From Occallatibacter riparius (lineage in GTDB: Bacteria; Acidobacteriota; Terriglobia; Terriglobales; Acidobacteriaceae), in NCBI RefSeq assembly GCF_025264625.1, contig NZ_CP093313.1, forward strand, positions 2,976,001 to 3,040,000: a stretch of 64,000 bases of DNA. The letters are read 5' to 3'. Positions 1 through 8,988 of this stretch are shown here, one piece after another. Each line of letters starts with the position of its first letter. Positions within the stretch are counted from its first letter, which is position 1. Under the pieces are notes generated by a model. That model worked only from the letters and a program-made list of their open reading frames with translations. It did not search any database and was not told where the DNA came from. A program made the translations under genes and the position numbers.

Positions 1-57
1 CCCATGCTGAGAGCCCGTGACGAGTTACGGGGCTGCGGCGCTGATTGAGGTAGAACG

Positions 58-861
58 TCAGACCGTTGTTCCCTTGAGTTTCTCCCGCGTCATGGAGCCA
101 AGCGCGATGGTGCCGACGGCGATGAGGGCGAGCATGCCGAGCCAGGTGAGGCATGCCAGGTTCCGAATGTGCTGGATATTTGCCTGCACTTCGCGAAGCG
201 AACGGGCGGCGAGTACGAAGCCGGGCTGAGCGCCGTTGACGCGCTCCACTACAGCAGCGACCCGTACACCATCGGCCGGCCGCCACGTCACGCGTTCCTC
301 GCCGTGGGTCCGCACGTAGTCGAATATTCCTTTGGGCGGCACAGGTATCTGGCCATTGAGTTGCGCGTTTGAGCTGAGCGCGCGGCCCTGATCGTCATAC
401 ACGATCAGGAAGGGCGACAGGCTGCGCGTCATGTCCACTAACCCGCCCTTGCTATCCATAGCGCCCTGCTGCAGCCCTGCTGTGATTCCCTGCAATTCGA
501 GGCGCGCGGCGAGATTCGTCGCCAGTTCGACCTGCGGATCATTGGCGCCGTTGCGGAGCACCTGCTGTGGAATGAGATAGAGGGCCAAGGCGAGCACGCT
601 GGAAATTCCGGCGAGAACCAAAGCGTTGAACAAGAGGACGGGTCGGGAATACGTTTCACGCAGCATGGCGAAGTGCTCCTTGATCAGCGAAGTCACAAGG
701 TCCCTGAATACAAGCGGAATCAGCGTGCGGTGGGGGATGGAGTTGTCAGCGAGCGCGTCCCGGAAGGACCGCAGCATCGGGTCGGCATAGTCCTCGCGAA
801 AGGCGGCCGGATAGAGCCGCAGCGCGCATGCGTAGAAAGTCTCGAGGCGACCGGCGGTCAT
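58..861 (-). CDS. Permease-prefix-like membrane protein with periplasmic domain
   Basis: 267 aa. The N-terminal 60 residues (FYACALRLYPAAFREDY, then MLRSFRDAL) resemble the cytoplasmic permease-prefix domain that precedes many acidobacterial MacB-like permeases. Here no FtsX permease follows. Instead there is one membrane segment at about 74-97, a soluble stretch of about 140 residues, and a second membrane segment near 235-255 with a short basic tail. That topology looks like a membrane-anchored periplasmic sensor domain. The start codon overlaps the stop of the upstream PadR gene by four bases (ATGA), so the two are translationally coupled and presumably work together. The function is unknown; signalling or stress sensing linked to PadR is inference. 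The prefix-domain resemblance is from memory of the family. Confidence 0.7.
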   Translation of the reverse strand: MTAGRLETFYACALRLYPAAFREDYADPMLRSFRDALADNSIPHRTLIPLVFRDLVTSLIKEHFAMLRETYSRPVLLFNALVLAGISSVLALALYLIPQQVLRNGANDPQVELATNLAARLELQGITAGLQQGAMDSKGGLVDMTRSLSPFLIVYDDQGRALSSNAQLNGQIPVPPKGIFDYVRTHGEERVTWRPADGVRVAAVVERVNGAQPGFVLAARSLREVQANIQHIRNLACLTWLGMLALIAVGTIALGSMTREKLKGTTV

Positions 862-1205
862 GAGCGGCTCCGGTGCGGCAACAGGCCTTGCGAGCGCGCC
901 GAGGCGACCGCGGCATCAAGGCGCGCGAGTTCAGCAGCAAGAGCGGTGCGGCCCTGTGCTTTGAGCCGGTAGTAGCGCCGGCGCTCGTCGTCGGACAGGC
1001 CAGACTCCTCCACCAGACCGTCGCGGATGAGGCGGTCGAGCGTACCGTAGAGCGTGCCGGGGCCCATGGCAACGCCGCCACCCTGCGGCGTGCGCGCCTC
1101 CTTCATGATGGCGTAGCCGTGCTTGTCACCTTCAGCGAGGGAGAGCAGGATGGCGAATACGGCGGGCGTGAGCGGGGCGGGTGCTGAAACGCTTCCCATA
1201 GGCAC
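858..1205 (-). CDS. PadR-family transcriptional regulator
   Basis: 115 aa from a GTG at 1205; an ATG two codons later (1199) is an equally good start. It has a PadR winged helix: an N-terminal helix pair (AILLSLAEGDKHGYAIMKEA), the GPGTLYGTLDRLIRDGLVEE recognition segment, and the DDERRRYYRLKAQGRTAL wing. The C-terminal dimerisation helix is short, as in the small PadR-like repressors that accompany acidobacterial permease genes. It overlaps the downstream membrane-protein gene by four bases. A perfect inverted repeat lies immediately upstream inside the likely promoter, which suggests autorepression. The ligand is unknown. Confidence 0.9.
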   Translation of the reverse strand: MPMGSVSAPAPLTPAVFAILLSLAEGDKHGYAIMKEARTPQGGGVAMGPGTLYGTLDRLIRDGLVEESGLSDDERRRYYRLKAQGRTALAAELARLDAAVASARSQGLLPHRSRS

Positions 1206-1206
1206 A

Positions 1207-1235
1207 ATATATATCCGTTACGGATGTATCCGCAA
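1207..1235 (-). promoter_or_regulatory. Candidate promoter and PadR operator
   Basis: Read on the minus strand, TTGCGG (1235-1230) and TATATT (1213-1208) are 16 bases apart, a reasonable sigma-70 pair. Between them and overlapping the -10 is the perfect inverted repeat ATCCGT-N-ACGGAT (1213-1225). The predicted transcript start would fall almost on the GTG/ATG start codons at 1205/1199, so the PadR mRNA may be leaderless or nearly so. A repressor bound at the palindrome would block the polymerase. Autoregulation by the adjacent PadR is an inference from position and symmetry. Confidence 0.5.
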
Positions 1236-1265
1236 GGGGAATGGTGAAGCTATGTCGGGTATTTT

Positions 1266-1853
1266 TCAGGAGCCTTCGTCGAGGCGTGCGCGCAGGGCAG
1301 AGATTTCGCCGGTGAGGGCATCGAGGCGGGTGATCAGATCGCGGTGCTGGTTATCGGTACGCGAGGGCTCGAGGGCCTCAACATAGAAGGTCCCGTTCGG
1401 TTCGAGCACGACTCGGCCGACCTCGTGCAGGTGTTCGAAGCCCTGGCGGTGGATGATTTCCATCAATTCTTCGCGGGTGAGGCGCTCGTGCTCCATGGCT
1501 TTCCTGTCGACTTTGCCATCATTGACCAGCACGGTGGAGCGGCCCTCGAGCATGCGGTTGAGGCGCGGCGCTTTGTAGAGCGTACGGACCACCAGCCAGT
1601 TGATGGTGAGCAGGCCGAATGCGCCGATGACCCCGCCGGTTACCGAGTTGTCGTCGCCAATGATCGCGTTCTGAACGGTGTTTGACAGCGAGAGCAGCAC
1701 GATCAGATCGAACGGATTCAACTGGGCAAGCTCGCGCTTTCCGAACACGCGCACCAGCACGATCAGCGTGAGATAGACCAGGACAGGGCGAAGCAGCTTC
1801 TCGAGGATGGGAAGCTGCAGATGGAACATGTCGCTGAGGAGCGCGTGCATCAT
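1266..1853 (-). CDS. DUF421/YetF-family membrane protein
   Basis: 195 aa. Three predicted membrane helices occupy roughly residues 20-90 (LLRPVLVYLTLIVLVRVFGK; LNPFDLIVLLSLSNTVQNAI; VIGAFGLLTINWLVV). A soluble alpha/beta domain follows, with the family pattern of RMLEGRSTVLVNDGKVD, then LTREELMEIIHRQG, then GTFYVEALEPSRT. This is the arrangement of the DUF421/YetF family, whose biochemical role is not settled. The protein is a little shorter than typical members (about 210-230 aa) and ends in a short coiled-coil-like tail (ITRLDALTGEISALRARL). It lies alone between the PadR pair and the secreted-protein genes on the same strand. Confidence 0.88.
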   Translation of the reverse strand: MMHALLSDMFHLQLPILEKLLRPVLVYLTLIVLVRVFGKRELAQLNPFDLIVLLSLSNTVQNAIIGDDNSVTGGVIGAFGLLTINWLVVRTLYKAPRLNRMLEGRSTVLVNDGKVDRKAMEHERLTREELMEIIHRQGFEHLHEVGRVVLEPNGTFYVEALEPSRTDNQHRDLITRLDALTGEISALRARLDEGS

Positions 1854-1891
1854 GGCACGAGGATAAGCTATAGGCGGCGACGCGGGTCAGA

Positions 1892-1915
1892 TGGAAGCCC
1901 GCAACGGGGCTTCCA
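1892..1915. terminator. Hairpin between two minus-strand genes
   Basis: TGGAAGCCC (1892-1900) and GGGCTTCCA (1907-1915) form a perfect 9-bp stem with a 6-base loop, 12 bases beyond the stop of the 1928-3115 gene. A CTTTTT tract follows only on the plus strand and is an A-run before the hairpin on the minus strand. As a minus-strand terminator it therefore lacks a U-tract; as a plus-strand terminator it has no gene to serve. It may still end or protect the minus-strand transcript. Confidence 0.5.
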
Positions 1916-1927
1916 CTTTTTCGCTAA

Positions 1928-3115
1928 TTACTTGCCGGCCGGTTGATAGTTCTTATAGTCCGCCGTAAACATCGTGTTGCGCTCGGCGTATCCGCCGGCA
2001 CCCGCTTCGCCGTTTACGACGATCTCTGTAACGACAAACGCGCGGACCGGCAGAATCAGGCTTTTGTCGCCAATGGTCACCGGGCCGTAATCCGTGCGGA
2101 TGTCAGCCTGGTGAACCACATCGGTGGTTTTGGGTTCCATCTGCGTGACCATGCGGACGACGACGCCCGTATCGGGATCGATGAAGAACTCGCCGTGATA
2201 GGGCAGATCTTTTTGCTTATAAGGCTGCCAGTTGGTGTTGGTCTGGAAGTTGCCGCCGCCACCGGTTGCGCGTCCAGCGCCGCCGATGCCCGATGAATTG
2301 GAGAAGTTCGCGATACCGGCCGAGTCGAGCGACGGGAAGCAGCAGACAGTGAGGGGCACGTGCCCTTTCTTCTTGGGAACCTGGAAGGAGAAGACGGCGA
2401 CGGGTTTGTCGTTGATCATCTCCCAGCGCGACCACTTGATCGTGCCGGCGTCCTTGGCTTCCTGAAAGACCTGAGAGAGGCCAGGGTAAGGTTCCATCAG
2501 CTGGATACGCTTGTTCGGTCCCCAACTGGCCTTGTCGGCCGGCAGCCGTTCGACGCCGTGATCCATTCCGATGCTGACGTCATTCGCTTCGATATAACGC
2601 ACATAGTTGAATGGGCTGACACCGCTGATGGAACTACCCGTCATCGTTTTCGCACTGCCTGTCTGGCCGGAGCTCTGTCCGAGCGATTCGACATTGTCCT
2701 GGAAGCGCAGAGTTGTGCGCGTTGCTGAGAGGCTGGGCAACTGTTGGTAGGTTGTGGAGGCGTAGGTCGCCGTCTTGGCGAGCAGGGCTTGTTGCGCGGC
2801 GGCATCCAGAGCTGCGGTTTTGGGCTGGTCGGCCGCAGGCGTCGGAAGCATAGCGCTGCGAGCCTCGAGAACGTACATCTGTTCTGTCGTCTGCTGCCCG
2901 GGAACCGCATCGGCGAAGCTGTTCATCACCGGCCGCGTAAGCTGCTCGGTCAATTGAACCTGCTTGAGAGCGAGGGCAACCTCGCCGTCGTCCTTGTTGT
3001 CCTTATGCATGGACTGGAGCATTTCCTGGAGTTGAGCCACGGTGATCTTCCTGGGCGCAGACCAGGCGGAGGCCGAAAGTGACAAGAATAGCGCAAGACA
3101 CAACACTCGTTTCAT
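1928..3115 (-). CDS. Secreted protein, acidobacterial family of unknown function
   Basis: 395 aa with a clear signal peptide (MKRVLCLALFLSLSASAWSA). The mature N-terminus has a helical segment (ITVAQLQEMLQSM, VALALKQVQLTEQLT). A mostly beta region follows with YPGLSQVFQEAKDAG, FSFQVPKKKGH, a cysteine pair (TVCCFPSLDS) and YHGEFFIDPDTGVVVRMV. The same order of motifs occurs in the N-terminal 380 residues of the protein encoded just upstream (3161-6250), so the two are paralogues. The gap between them is 45 bases on the same strand, which fits an operon read from 6250. No catalytic motif is visible. A role in the cell envelope or periplasm is all that can be inferred. Confidence 0.8.
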   Translation of the reverse strand: MKRVLCLALFLSLSASAWSAPRKITVAQLQEMLQSMHKDNKDDGEVALALKQVQLTEQLTRPVMNSFADAVPGQQTTEQMYVLEARSAMLPTPAADQPKTAALDAAAQQALLAKTATYASTTYQQLPSLSATRTTLRFQDNVESLGQSSGQTGSAKTMTGSSISGVSPFNYVRYIEANDVSIGMDHGVERLPADKASWGPNKRIQLMEPYPGLSQVFQEAKDAGTIKWSRWEMINDKPVAVFSFQVPKKKGHVPLTVCCFPSLDSAGIANFSNSSGIGGAGRATGGGGNFQTNTNWQPYKQKDLPYHGEFFIDPDTGVVVRMVTQMEPKTTDVVHQADIRTDYGPVTIGDKSLILPVRAFVVTEIVVNGEAGAGGYAERNTMFTADYKNYQPAGK

Positions 3116-3160
3116 GGGTCGATTCTCCGCAAAAGATTGGACCGCGCCATTGTAAAGCGG

Positions 3161-6100
3161 TTACGGGGTTTTTGCTCGCGGAGTGTGCACTTGGGCCTGG
3201 CCGCCCGGCTGCAGGGCCGAGGAGGGAATGGTCACCGAGCCGATGCGGCCGGAGTTGTTGTCGACCACCACGATGCGCACGGAGGACATGCCCGGCTGCA
3301 GCTCAAGGGGATAGTCGAAGGGAATGCCGGCGCTCATGGACTTCTGGTAGGTTTCCGGCTTCAGGTTCATCACCAGCGCCTGGCTATCGACATGGCTGCG
3401 CATGCCAGAGTCGTCGCGCTGTATGAGGAAGACGTCGACTTTATCCATCCAGCGGCCGGTCTGCTGCTCCATACCGAGGTCCGACGCGGCTATATTCAGG
3501 TGGATGGTGTTGCCGGAGGAGGACGCGTCTGCGACGGCGGCGCTGAGCGCGATGCCTGTTGCATCATTGGGGCGCCATACCGTGGCCTGGAACCGTTCCT
3601 TCAGCGTTGGCGGTTCCTGCTCACTCAGGTAGCCGGTTCTGGACCGAAGCGTGATGCCGCGGCGGCTGGTCAGCCGGAGCGTAATTGAATGGAACCGGCC
3701 GTCAGGTTGGTCCTGCGGGACGAATCTCAACTGGTAGGCCGACCGGCCCTCTCGAGCCATCGCGATAAGAGCCTCGTCGAGGTCAGCCGAGCGGGGAATT
3801 GCATGGCCACCGGTTCCCTCTGCCAATTCACGGATTGCGCCTTCTACCCCTCCCGACTCCAGACCATCCTGCGACTGCATCTGGGTGATTCCGGAACCGG
3901 GGCGGGACTGACTTACGCTTCCCGATCCACCGGCTGGACCGGCAGAGGCCGCCGCATTGGCTGTGGCACCTGCCGCGGCGGCGAGATCGAGACTGGAAGA
4001 CGCCAAGTCGGCCGTCGAACCTGTAACCGTCTGGGCAAGGTTCACAGGAAAGACGGACACCTGCGCCTCGTTCAGGGAATCCTGGCCGTGAAGGGCGAGC
4101 GCCTGGAAGAGACGCGGGTCGGGGGCCGGGTTCTCCTTCCTGGCATTCGCGGCCGATGCCCGCTCGCTCAGGAACCATGCCAGATTCTTGTGCCCGGGGA
4201 TGGAGGCGAGGTGTCGCGCGACCTGATCGAGAGCGATGAATGGCGCGGCGGGCGAATCGGCGTCAGAAGCGGCACTATTGTGCACGGCGGCGGCGGAAGG
4301 TTCATTGTGCGCGACAGCGAGGAGCGCGCCGATTTTCCCAGCCGCTTCGGAGTGGTCGCTGGTCAATTCGAGCAGGGGCTGGAACTCCGCCCCGGTCATC
4401 GTGTAAAGCCCCACGCGCTCGTCCGTCGGGAGCGACGACATAAACTTCAGGATCTGACCCCGTACCCAGGCAAGATCGTCCGAGGTGACGTGAGTCTCGT
4501 CGATCAGCAAAATGGTGCCTGCCGAAAAGACGTGTCCGCTGGCGGCGCTCGTTCTCGATGCATCGGGACTGCCGTTCGAAAACGTGCGGCTGGCGACCGC
4601 TCCTTCGGCTGTGGACTGCGCGGCCCCATTTGCCGGCGATGACAGCAGGATTTCCTGCTTTCTTCCGACATCCAGCAGTTCAATATCTTCAGCCTTGAGA
4701 TCCGTGACCGGGTGGCCCTTTTTGTCGAGGGCGATCAGGTTGGCACACACCGTGCGAGCGAGCGCTTCCGCGGTCATTGCCGTGTGGGCCGCGGGTACGT
4801 CGGGCAGAGGACCGGGGTCAGACATGCTGATCTCAGGTTCAGACGAAGCGGGCGCACTTGCGGGATCAATCGAAACCGCACTGGCGCGCTCCACCACGAC
4901 TGTGGACTGGCTCCTGGCAGGAGGATCGCTGGCCGGCTGTGCTGGATCGGCGTTCGCAACGGCAGCGGATGGCGTTGAGGACTCGGTCACCTCTGCGGAT
5001 TTCTGCACGGCTGTGCCGCCTGCATCGGTGACCGGCTGCGGCGAACTCACAGCAGCGCCTGCCGCGGCGGCGTCCGGTACAGCGGCAGAGGCGATGAGGC
5101 GCGCCGACGACCCGAGCCGGTGGTACTGCGTGAATGAGGTCTCGTTGATCGCGAGGACCGGCATGCGTGGCAGGCCTTCGCCTGCGGGAGGCGGACCCTG
5201 CTGCGAAGAGATGGCGAGGCTTCGCACCGGACAAATAAAAGGCTGGTCGCCGATCACGACGCGGGCGTACTCCACCACGGTGGAGGCGCGGGTGATCGCG
5301 TTCTCCGGATCAAGCTCCGCATCCAGCGTCAGTCGTACGATCGCGCCGCTGGCGGGCTCGATGGCGAGCGTCCCGTGATACGCGGGCGTAGCGTCGTAGG
5401 GGTTGCCCACGCTGGTTTCGACCGGGTTCTGGTCGGCCGAGTGGTAGCGCGGCAGGTTGCGGTTGCGATAGCTGGGGCCGCCCTGAAATTCCTGGTTCAT
5501 CAGGCAGCAGTAGTGCACGCGGTAGTGCGACTCATGGCGAGGAACGGAGTAGTGAAATACCGCCGCGACACCCAGCGGCGACCCTTCCCAGTGACTGAAC
5601 TGGATTTTGCCTCTGGCAAGGTCGGCGAGTGTGCGTGCCAGGATGGGACCGAATTCTCCAAAGGAGTGAAGGCCCATGATCTGTTCCGGCCTGGCCGCTG
5701 CCTGTTGCGGGGAATCGGTTACTTCCTGCCCGTCGCGCATGGTAACGGTGCGCGAGGCGTTGCCGATGAGATGAAATCCGGCGCGAATGGGCCACTCGCC
5801 TTCGCGTACTACCTGGGCAGAATCGTCGAAACGCACGGTGCTGCGGGTCGCGAAGAAGTTTGGCAGCCGCGGAATTGTCTCCACGACATATGCCTGCGCC
5901 GCCGCCAGGATTCGCTTTTGGGTAGCCGCGTCGGGGGTCGCAGTTGCGGGTAGTTCGTTGCGCGGCGGGTCCAGCACGGCGGATTCGTCGGCCAGCAATT
6001 CGAGCGCCAGGGCGGCGTGCGCTTCCAGAGCGTAGCTGGAAATCAAGCGGTCCTTCGTGTGAGCGGTGAGTCGCTCCGAGAGTTGGAGGTCGCTGAGCTG

Positions 6101-6250
6101 GCGTGCGATGTCGAAATCGTTGCGGTGTTTGGTTGCGTCGGCGGCGAGGGTCTGCTCAAGCTGGCTGACGCTGACCCGATGCGCTGCCCAAGCCGGCAGT
6201 GCGGCGAAAACGGCAAATCCCAGGATGATCAGCCTGCGCATCGGACACAA
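3161..6250 (-). CDS. Secreted VWFA-related domain protein with N-terminal duplicated domain
   Basis: 1029 aa with a signal peptide (start at 6250, or the second ATG at 6241, MRRLIILGFAVFAALPAWA). Residues about 25-380 repeat the architecture of the neighbouring 395-aa protein, including the cysteine-pair motif (RVHYCCLMNQEF) and the matching pattern YHGTLAIEPASGAIVRL. Residues 380-480 are an Ala/Ser/Pro-rich linker. From about 490 the pattern is that of acidobacterial VWFA-related proteins: LIALDKKGHPVTDLKAEDIE, GTILLIDETHVTSDD, GHKNLAWFLS, LAEGTGGHAI, RFHSITLRLTSRRG, RTGYLSEQ. The canonical MIDAS DxSxS is replaced by DETHVTSD, which is usual in this subfamily. It is probably exported and involved in protein interaction; the ligand is unknown. 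Confidence 0.85.
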   Translation of the reverse strand: MCPMRRLIILGFAVFAALPAWAAHRVSVSQLEQTLAADATKHRNDFDIARQLSDLQLSERLTAHTKDRLISSYALEAHAALALELLADESAVLDPPRNELPATATPDAATQKRILAAAQAYVVETIPRLPNFFATRSTVRFDDSAQVVREGEWPIRAGFHLIGNASRTVTMRDGQEVTDSPQQAAARPEQIMGLHSFGEFGPILARTLADLARGKIQFSHWEGSPLGVAAVFHYSVPRHESHYRVHYCCLMNQEFQGGPSYRNRNLPRYHSADQNPVETSVGNPYDATPAYHGTLAIEPASGAIVRLTLDAELDPENAITRASTVVEYARVVIGDQPFICPVRSLAISSQQGPPPAGEGLPRMPVLAINETSFTQYHRLGSSARLIASAAVPDAAAAGAAVSSPQPVTDAGGTAVQKSAEVTESSTPSAAVANADPAQPASDPPARSQSTVVVERASAVSIDPASAPASSEPEISMSDPGPLPDVPAAHTAMTAEALARTVCANLIALDKKGHPVTDLKAEDIELLDVGRKQEILLSSPANGAAQSTAEGAVASRTFSNGSPDASRTSAASGHVFSAGTILLIDETHVTSDDLAWVRGQILKFMSSLPTDERVGLYTMTGAEFQPLLELTSDHSEAAGKIGALLAVAHNEPSAAAVHNSAASDADSPAAPFIALDQVARHLASIPGHKNLAWFLSERASAANARKENPAPDPRLFQALALHGQDSLNEAQVSVFPVNLAQTVTGSTADLASSSLDLAAAAGATANAAASAGPAGGSGSVSQSRPGSGITQMQSQDGLESGGVEGAIRELAEGTGGHAIPRSADLDEALIAMAREGRSAYQLRFVPQDQPDGRFHSITLRLTSRRGITLRSRTGYLSEQEPPTLKERFQATVWRPNDATGIALSAAVADASSSGNTIHLNIAASDLGMEQQTGRWMDKVDVFLIQRDDSGMRSHVDSQALVMNLKPETYQKSMSAGIPFDYPLELQPGMSSVRIVVVDNNSGRIGSVTIPSSALQPGGQAQVHTPRAKTP

Positions 6251-6479
6251 CTCCAGCTCTCTGGACTGTGATTGGAAAACCGTGCCTCAGGGCAGGGAAG
6301 CACTGCAAGGGTTCAACCGGCCGCGCTGATTATTGCTACATATATGCGCGGCTCAACGCAAGGTCAATGTACAGGGTTTCAACAAGCACAGACAAGGGGC
6401 GATTCGACGGGGTCAAAACCGGGGCACGCAGGCAGTAGGCCGGTAGATAATAGCCTGCGGGGCGACCGGGAGGTTGGTG

Positions 6480-7667
6480 ATGAAAGAAGCAGTGATTGTT
6501 TCCGCAGTGCGTACGCCGATTGGGAAGTTTCAGGGTTCGCTTTCCGGGTTCACGTCGCCGAAGCTGGGCGCCATTGCGGTGCGTGAAGCCGTGCGGCGCG
6601 CGGGCATCGATCCAGCGAACGTGGAAGAGAGCATCATGGGGTGCGTCCTGCAGGCGGGCGTGGGGCAGAATCCAGCACGGCAGGCGGCGATCCACGGCGG
6701 CCTTCCGCCGGAGTCGGCCGCGCTGACTGTGAACCAGGTCTGCGGATCGGGCCTGCGGGCTGTGGCGCTGTGCGCGCAGGCTGTAGCGGGCGGAGACGCC
6801 GAGATTATGGTGGGCGGTGGCATGGAATCGATGTCGAATGCGCCTTACCTTCTGCCGCAGGCGCGGACCGGGTATCGGATGGGCAACGGAACAATGGTGG
6901 ACGCGATGGTGAACGATGGCCTCTGGGAGGCATATCGCGGGTTCCACATGGGCGTGGGCGCGGAGATGATCGCGGAAAAGTACGGCATCACGCGCGAAGA
7001 GCAGGACGCGTTCGCGGCGGGTTCGCACCAGAAAGCAGCCAAGGCCACGACGGAGGGGCTGTTCCGCGATCAGATTGTGCCGGTCGAAATTCCGGCAGCG
7101 AAGAAGGGTGAGGCCCCGCGAATTTTCGACAAGGACGAGGCGATCCGGCCCGAGACAACGGTGGAGATCCTGGCCAAGCTGAAGCCGGCATTCAAAGAGG
7201 GTGGAACGGTGACAGCCGGCAATGCTCCAGGAGTGAGCGACGGCGCGGCGGCCGTGGTGGTGATGAGTGCGGAGGCAGCGAAGGCATGGGGGCCGAGGCC
7301 GATGGCTGCTGTTCGCGGGCAGGTGACAGCGGGCCGAGAGCCGGAGTGGTTTGGGCTGGCGCCTATCGATGCGGTGAAGAAGCTGATGCCGAAAGTCGGC
7401 TGGGAACTCGATTCAGTGGATTTGTTTGAACTGAACGAAGCGTTCAGCGTGCAGGCACTTGCGGTGATCCGCGACTTGGGTCTCGATCCGGCAAAGGTGA
7501 ACGTGGACGGAGGCGCCGTGGCCATGGGGCATCCCATCGGGGCCAGTGGCGCGGCGGTGCTGGTCAAGCTGCTTTATGCGATGGAGCGTCTGGATAAGAA
7601 GCGCGGCGTTGCAGCGCTGTGCCTGGGTGGCGGAAACGCGGTGGCGATGGCGGTTGAGCGGGAATAG
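6480..7667 (+). CDS. Acetyl-CoA acetyltransferase (thiolase)
   Basis: 395 aa from the ATG at 6480, which has GGGAGG a few bases upstream; TTG and GTG codons at 6474 and 6477 are in frame. It catalyses condensation of two acetyl-CoA to acetoacetyl-CoA, or thiolysis of 3-ketoacyl-CoA, in the cytoplasm. The thiolase signatures are all present: nucleophilic Cys in NQVCGSGLRAVALCAQ, GGGMESMSNAPYLL, the His loop GGAVAMGHPIGASGA, and the C-terminal Cys in CLGGGNAVAM. Length is normal. The next gene, a glycerol dehydrogenase, follows after 41 bases on the same strand. Biosynthetic versus degradative use cannot be decided from the sequence. Confidence 0.93.
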   Translation: MKEAVIVSAVRTPIGKFQGSLSGFTSPKLGAIAVREAVRRAGIDPANVEESIMGCVLQAGVGQNPARQAAIHGGLPPESAALTVNQVCGSGLRAVALCAQAVAGGDAEIMVGGGMESMSNAPYLLPQARTGYRMGNGTMVDAMVNDGLWEAYRGFHMGVGAEMIAEKYGITREEQDAFAAGSHQKAAKATTEGLFRDQIVPVEIPAAKKGEAPRIFDKDEAIRPETTVEILAKLKPAFKEGGTVTAGNAPGVSDGAAAVVVMSAEAAKAWGPRPMAAVRGQVTAGREPEWFGLAPIDAVKKLMPKVGWELDSVDLFELNEAFSVQALAVIRDLGLDPAKVNVDGGAVAMGHPIGASGAAVLVKLLYAMERLDKKRGVAALCLGGGNAVAMAVERE

Positions 7668-7708
7668 GACAGGGAAGAAAACAGAGCAGGCAAGAGGCAG
7701 GTGATCCG

Positions 7709-8827
7709 ATGCTTAAGGTGTTTTGCGCTCCCGCTCGTTATACGCAGGGTCCGAACGCGACGGAGCAACTGGGCCCCGAGATTCTAAACCTGGGGCTGGA
7801 GGGCCCGGCGCTCATCGTGGCGGGACGCAGCGCTATACGGCTGCTCTCGCAGACGTGGGCTGAGACGCTCGCCGCCGCCGGAATACGGTACGAAGTGTTT
7901 CCCTTTTCGGGCGAATGCACCGCGGTGGAGATCATGCGCGGGGATGAGGCTGCGCGTGCGATCGGTGCCCGGGTCGTGATCGGCGCAGGCGGCGGCAAGG
8001 TGCTGGATACGGCGCGGGCAATTGCCGCGGATCTCTCGATGCCGGTCGTGAATTGTCCGACGCTGGCATCGAGCGATGCGCCGTGCAGTGCGCTATCCGT
8101 CGTGTATACAGAAGCGGGAGCGTGGGAAGAGTACCGCATCTACCGGCGCAATCCCGATCTTGTGCTGGTGGATACGGAGGTTATCGCGAAGAGCCCGGTG
8201 CGGTTGCTGGTGGCTGGTATGGGAGACGCGCTGGCGACATGGTTCGAGGCGAAGGCCTGCGCGGAAACCGGAGCGAGAAACATGCGTGGCGGCGCCTCGA
8301 CGCGCAGCGCACTAGCTCTGGCTGAACTTTGCTACGAGACGCTCCTGGCCGATGGAGTGGCGGCGATTGAGGCGCTGCGCCGCCAAGTACCGAATGAGGC
8401 TCTGGAACGCCTCGTTGAGGCGAATACGCTGCTTTCCGGATTGGGCTTCGAGTCGTCCGGACTGGCCGCCGCGCACGCCATTCACAACGGACTCACGACG
8501 GCGGCTGGAACGCACAGCTACATGCACGGGGAGAAGGTTGCGTTTGGCCTGGTCGCGCAATTGATGCTCGAATCGCAAGCTGAGCCCGTCATTAACGAAG
8601 TGCTGGCGTTCGCAAACAGCGTGGGCCTGCCGACCACATTTGCCGACATCGGCATTGGCGGCCCGGCTGAGGAGACTCTCGAAATCATCGCGAAGCGGGC
8701 CACCGCGCCAGGCGAGACTATTCACAACGAGCCGGTGCCGGTGTCCGTGGGGGCGGTAGTTGAGGCGATGCGCGCAGCCGATGCGGCCGGAAGGGCATTT
8801 CGCGGGCAGGTGGGAGCGCGTGTCTGA
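7709..8827 (+). CDS. gldA: Glycerol dehydrogenase (iron/zinc alcohol dehydrogenase family)
   Basis: 372 aa. NAD-dependent oxidation of glycerol to dihydroxyacetone is the reaction expected for this family. The dinucleotide-binding loop GAGGGKVLDTARAIA and the TLASSDAPCSALSVVY segment are characteristic of GldA. The metal ligands fit the family: Asp in GMGDALATWFEAKA, His in AAHAIHNGL and His in THSYMHGEKVAFG. Length is within the usual range (about 365-370 aa). It lies 41 bases after the thiolase gene and may be co-transcribed with it. No regulator is adjacent. Related activities on other 1,2-diols cannot be excluded. Confidence 0.9.
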   Translation: MLKVFCAPARYTQGPNATEQLGPEILNLGLEGPALIVAGRSAIRLLSQTWAETLAAAGIRYEVFPFSGECTAVEIMRGDEAARAIGARVVIGAGGGKVLDTARAIAADLSMPVVNCPTLASSDAPCSALSVVYTEAGAWEEYRIYRRNPDLVLVDTEVIAKSPVRLLVAGMGDALATWFEAKACAETGARNMRGGASTRSALALAELCYETLLADGVAAIEALRRQVPNEALERLVEANTLLSGLGFESSGLAAAHAIHNGLTTAAGTHSYMHGEKVAFGLVAQLMLESQAEPVINEVLAFANSVGLPTTFADIGIGGPAEETLEIIAKRATAPGETIHNEPVPVSVGAVVEAMRAADAAGRAFRGQVGARV

Positions 8828-8988
8828 CCGTCGCAGGAAGCGGGCTAGCAGTTCTGCCAGTTTCTCGGGTCGAGCGAGGCCAATACCTTTTCTCTTACAA
8901 GCTCTGGAATAGCTGCATGCATAGCGATTGCTACGCACCGGTGGTCCCTGACCACTCAGCGCGGAGGACTGCATTGAAGGAGAAAAGG

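Noticed and set aside
6336..7028. Minus-strand frame of 230 codons over the thiolase start and its upstream region
   Set aside because: It overlaps the conserved thiolase N-terminus, and the product is basic and motif-free.
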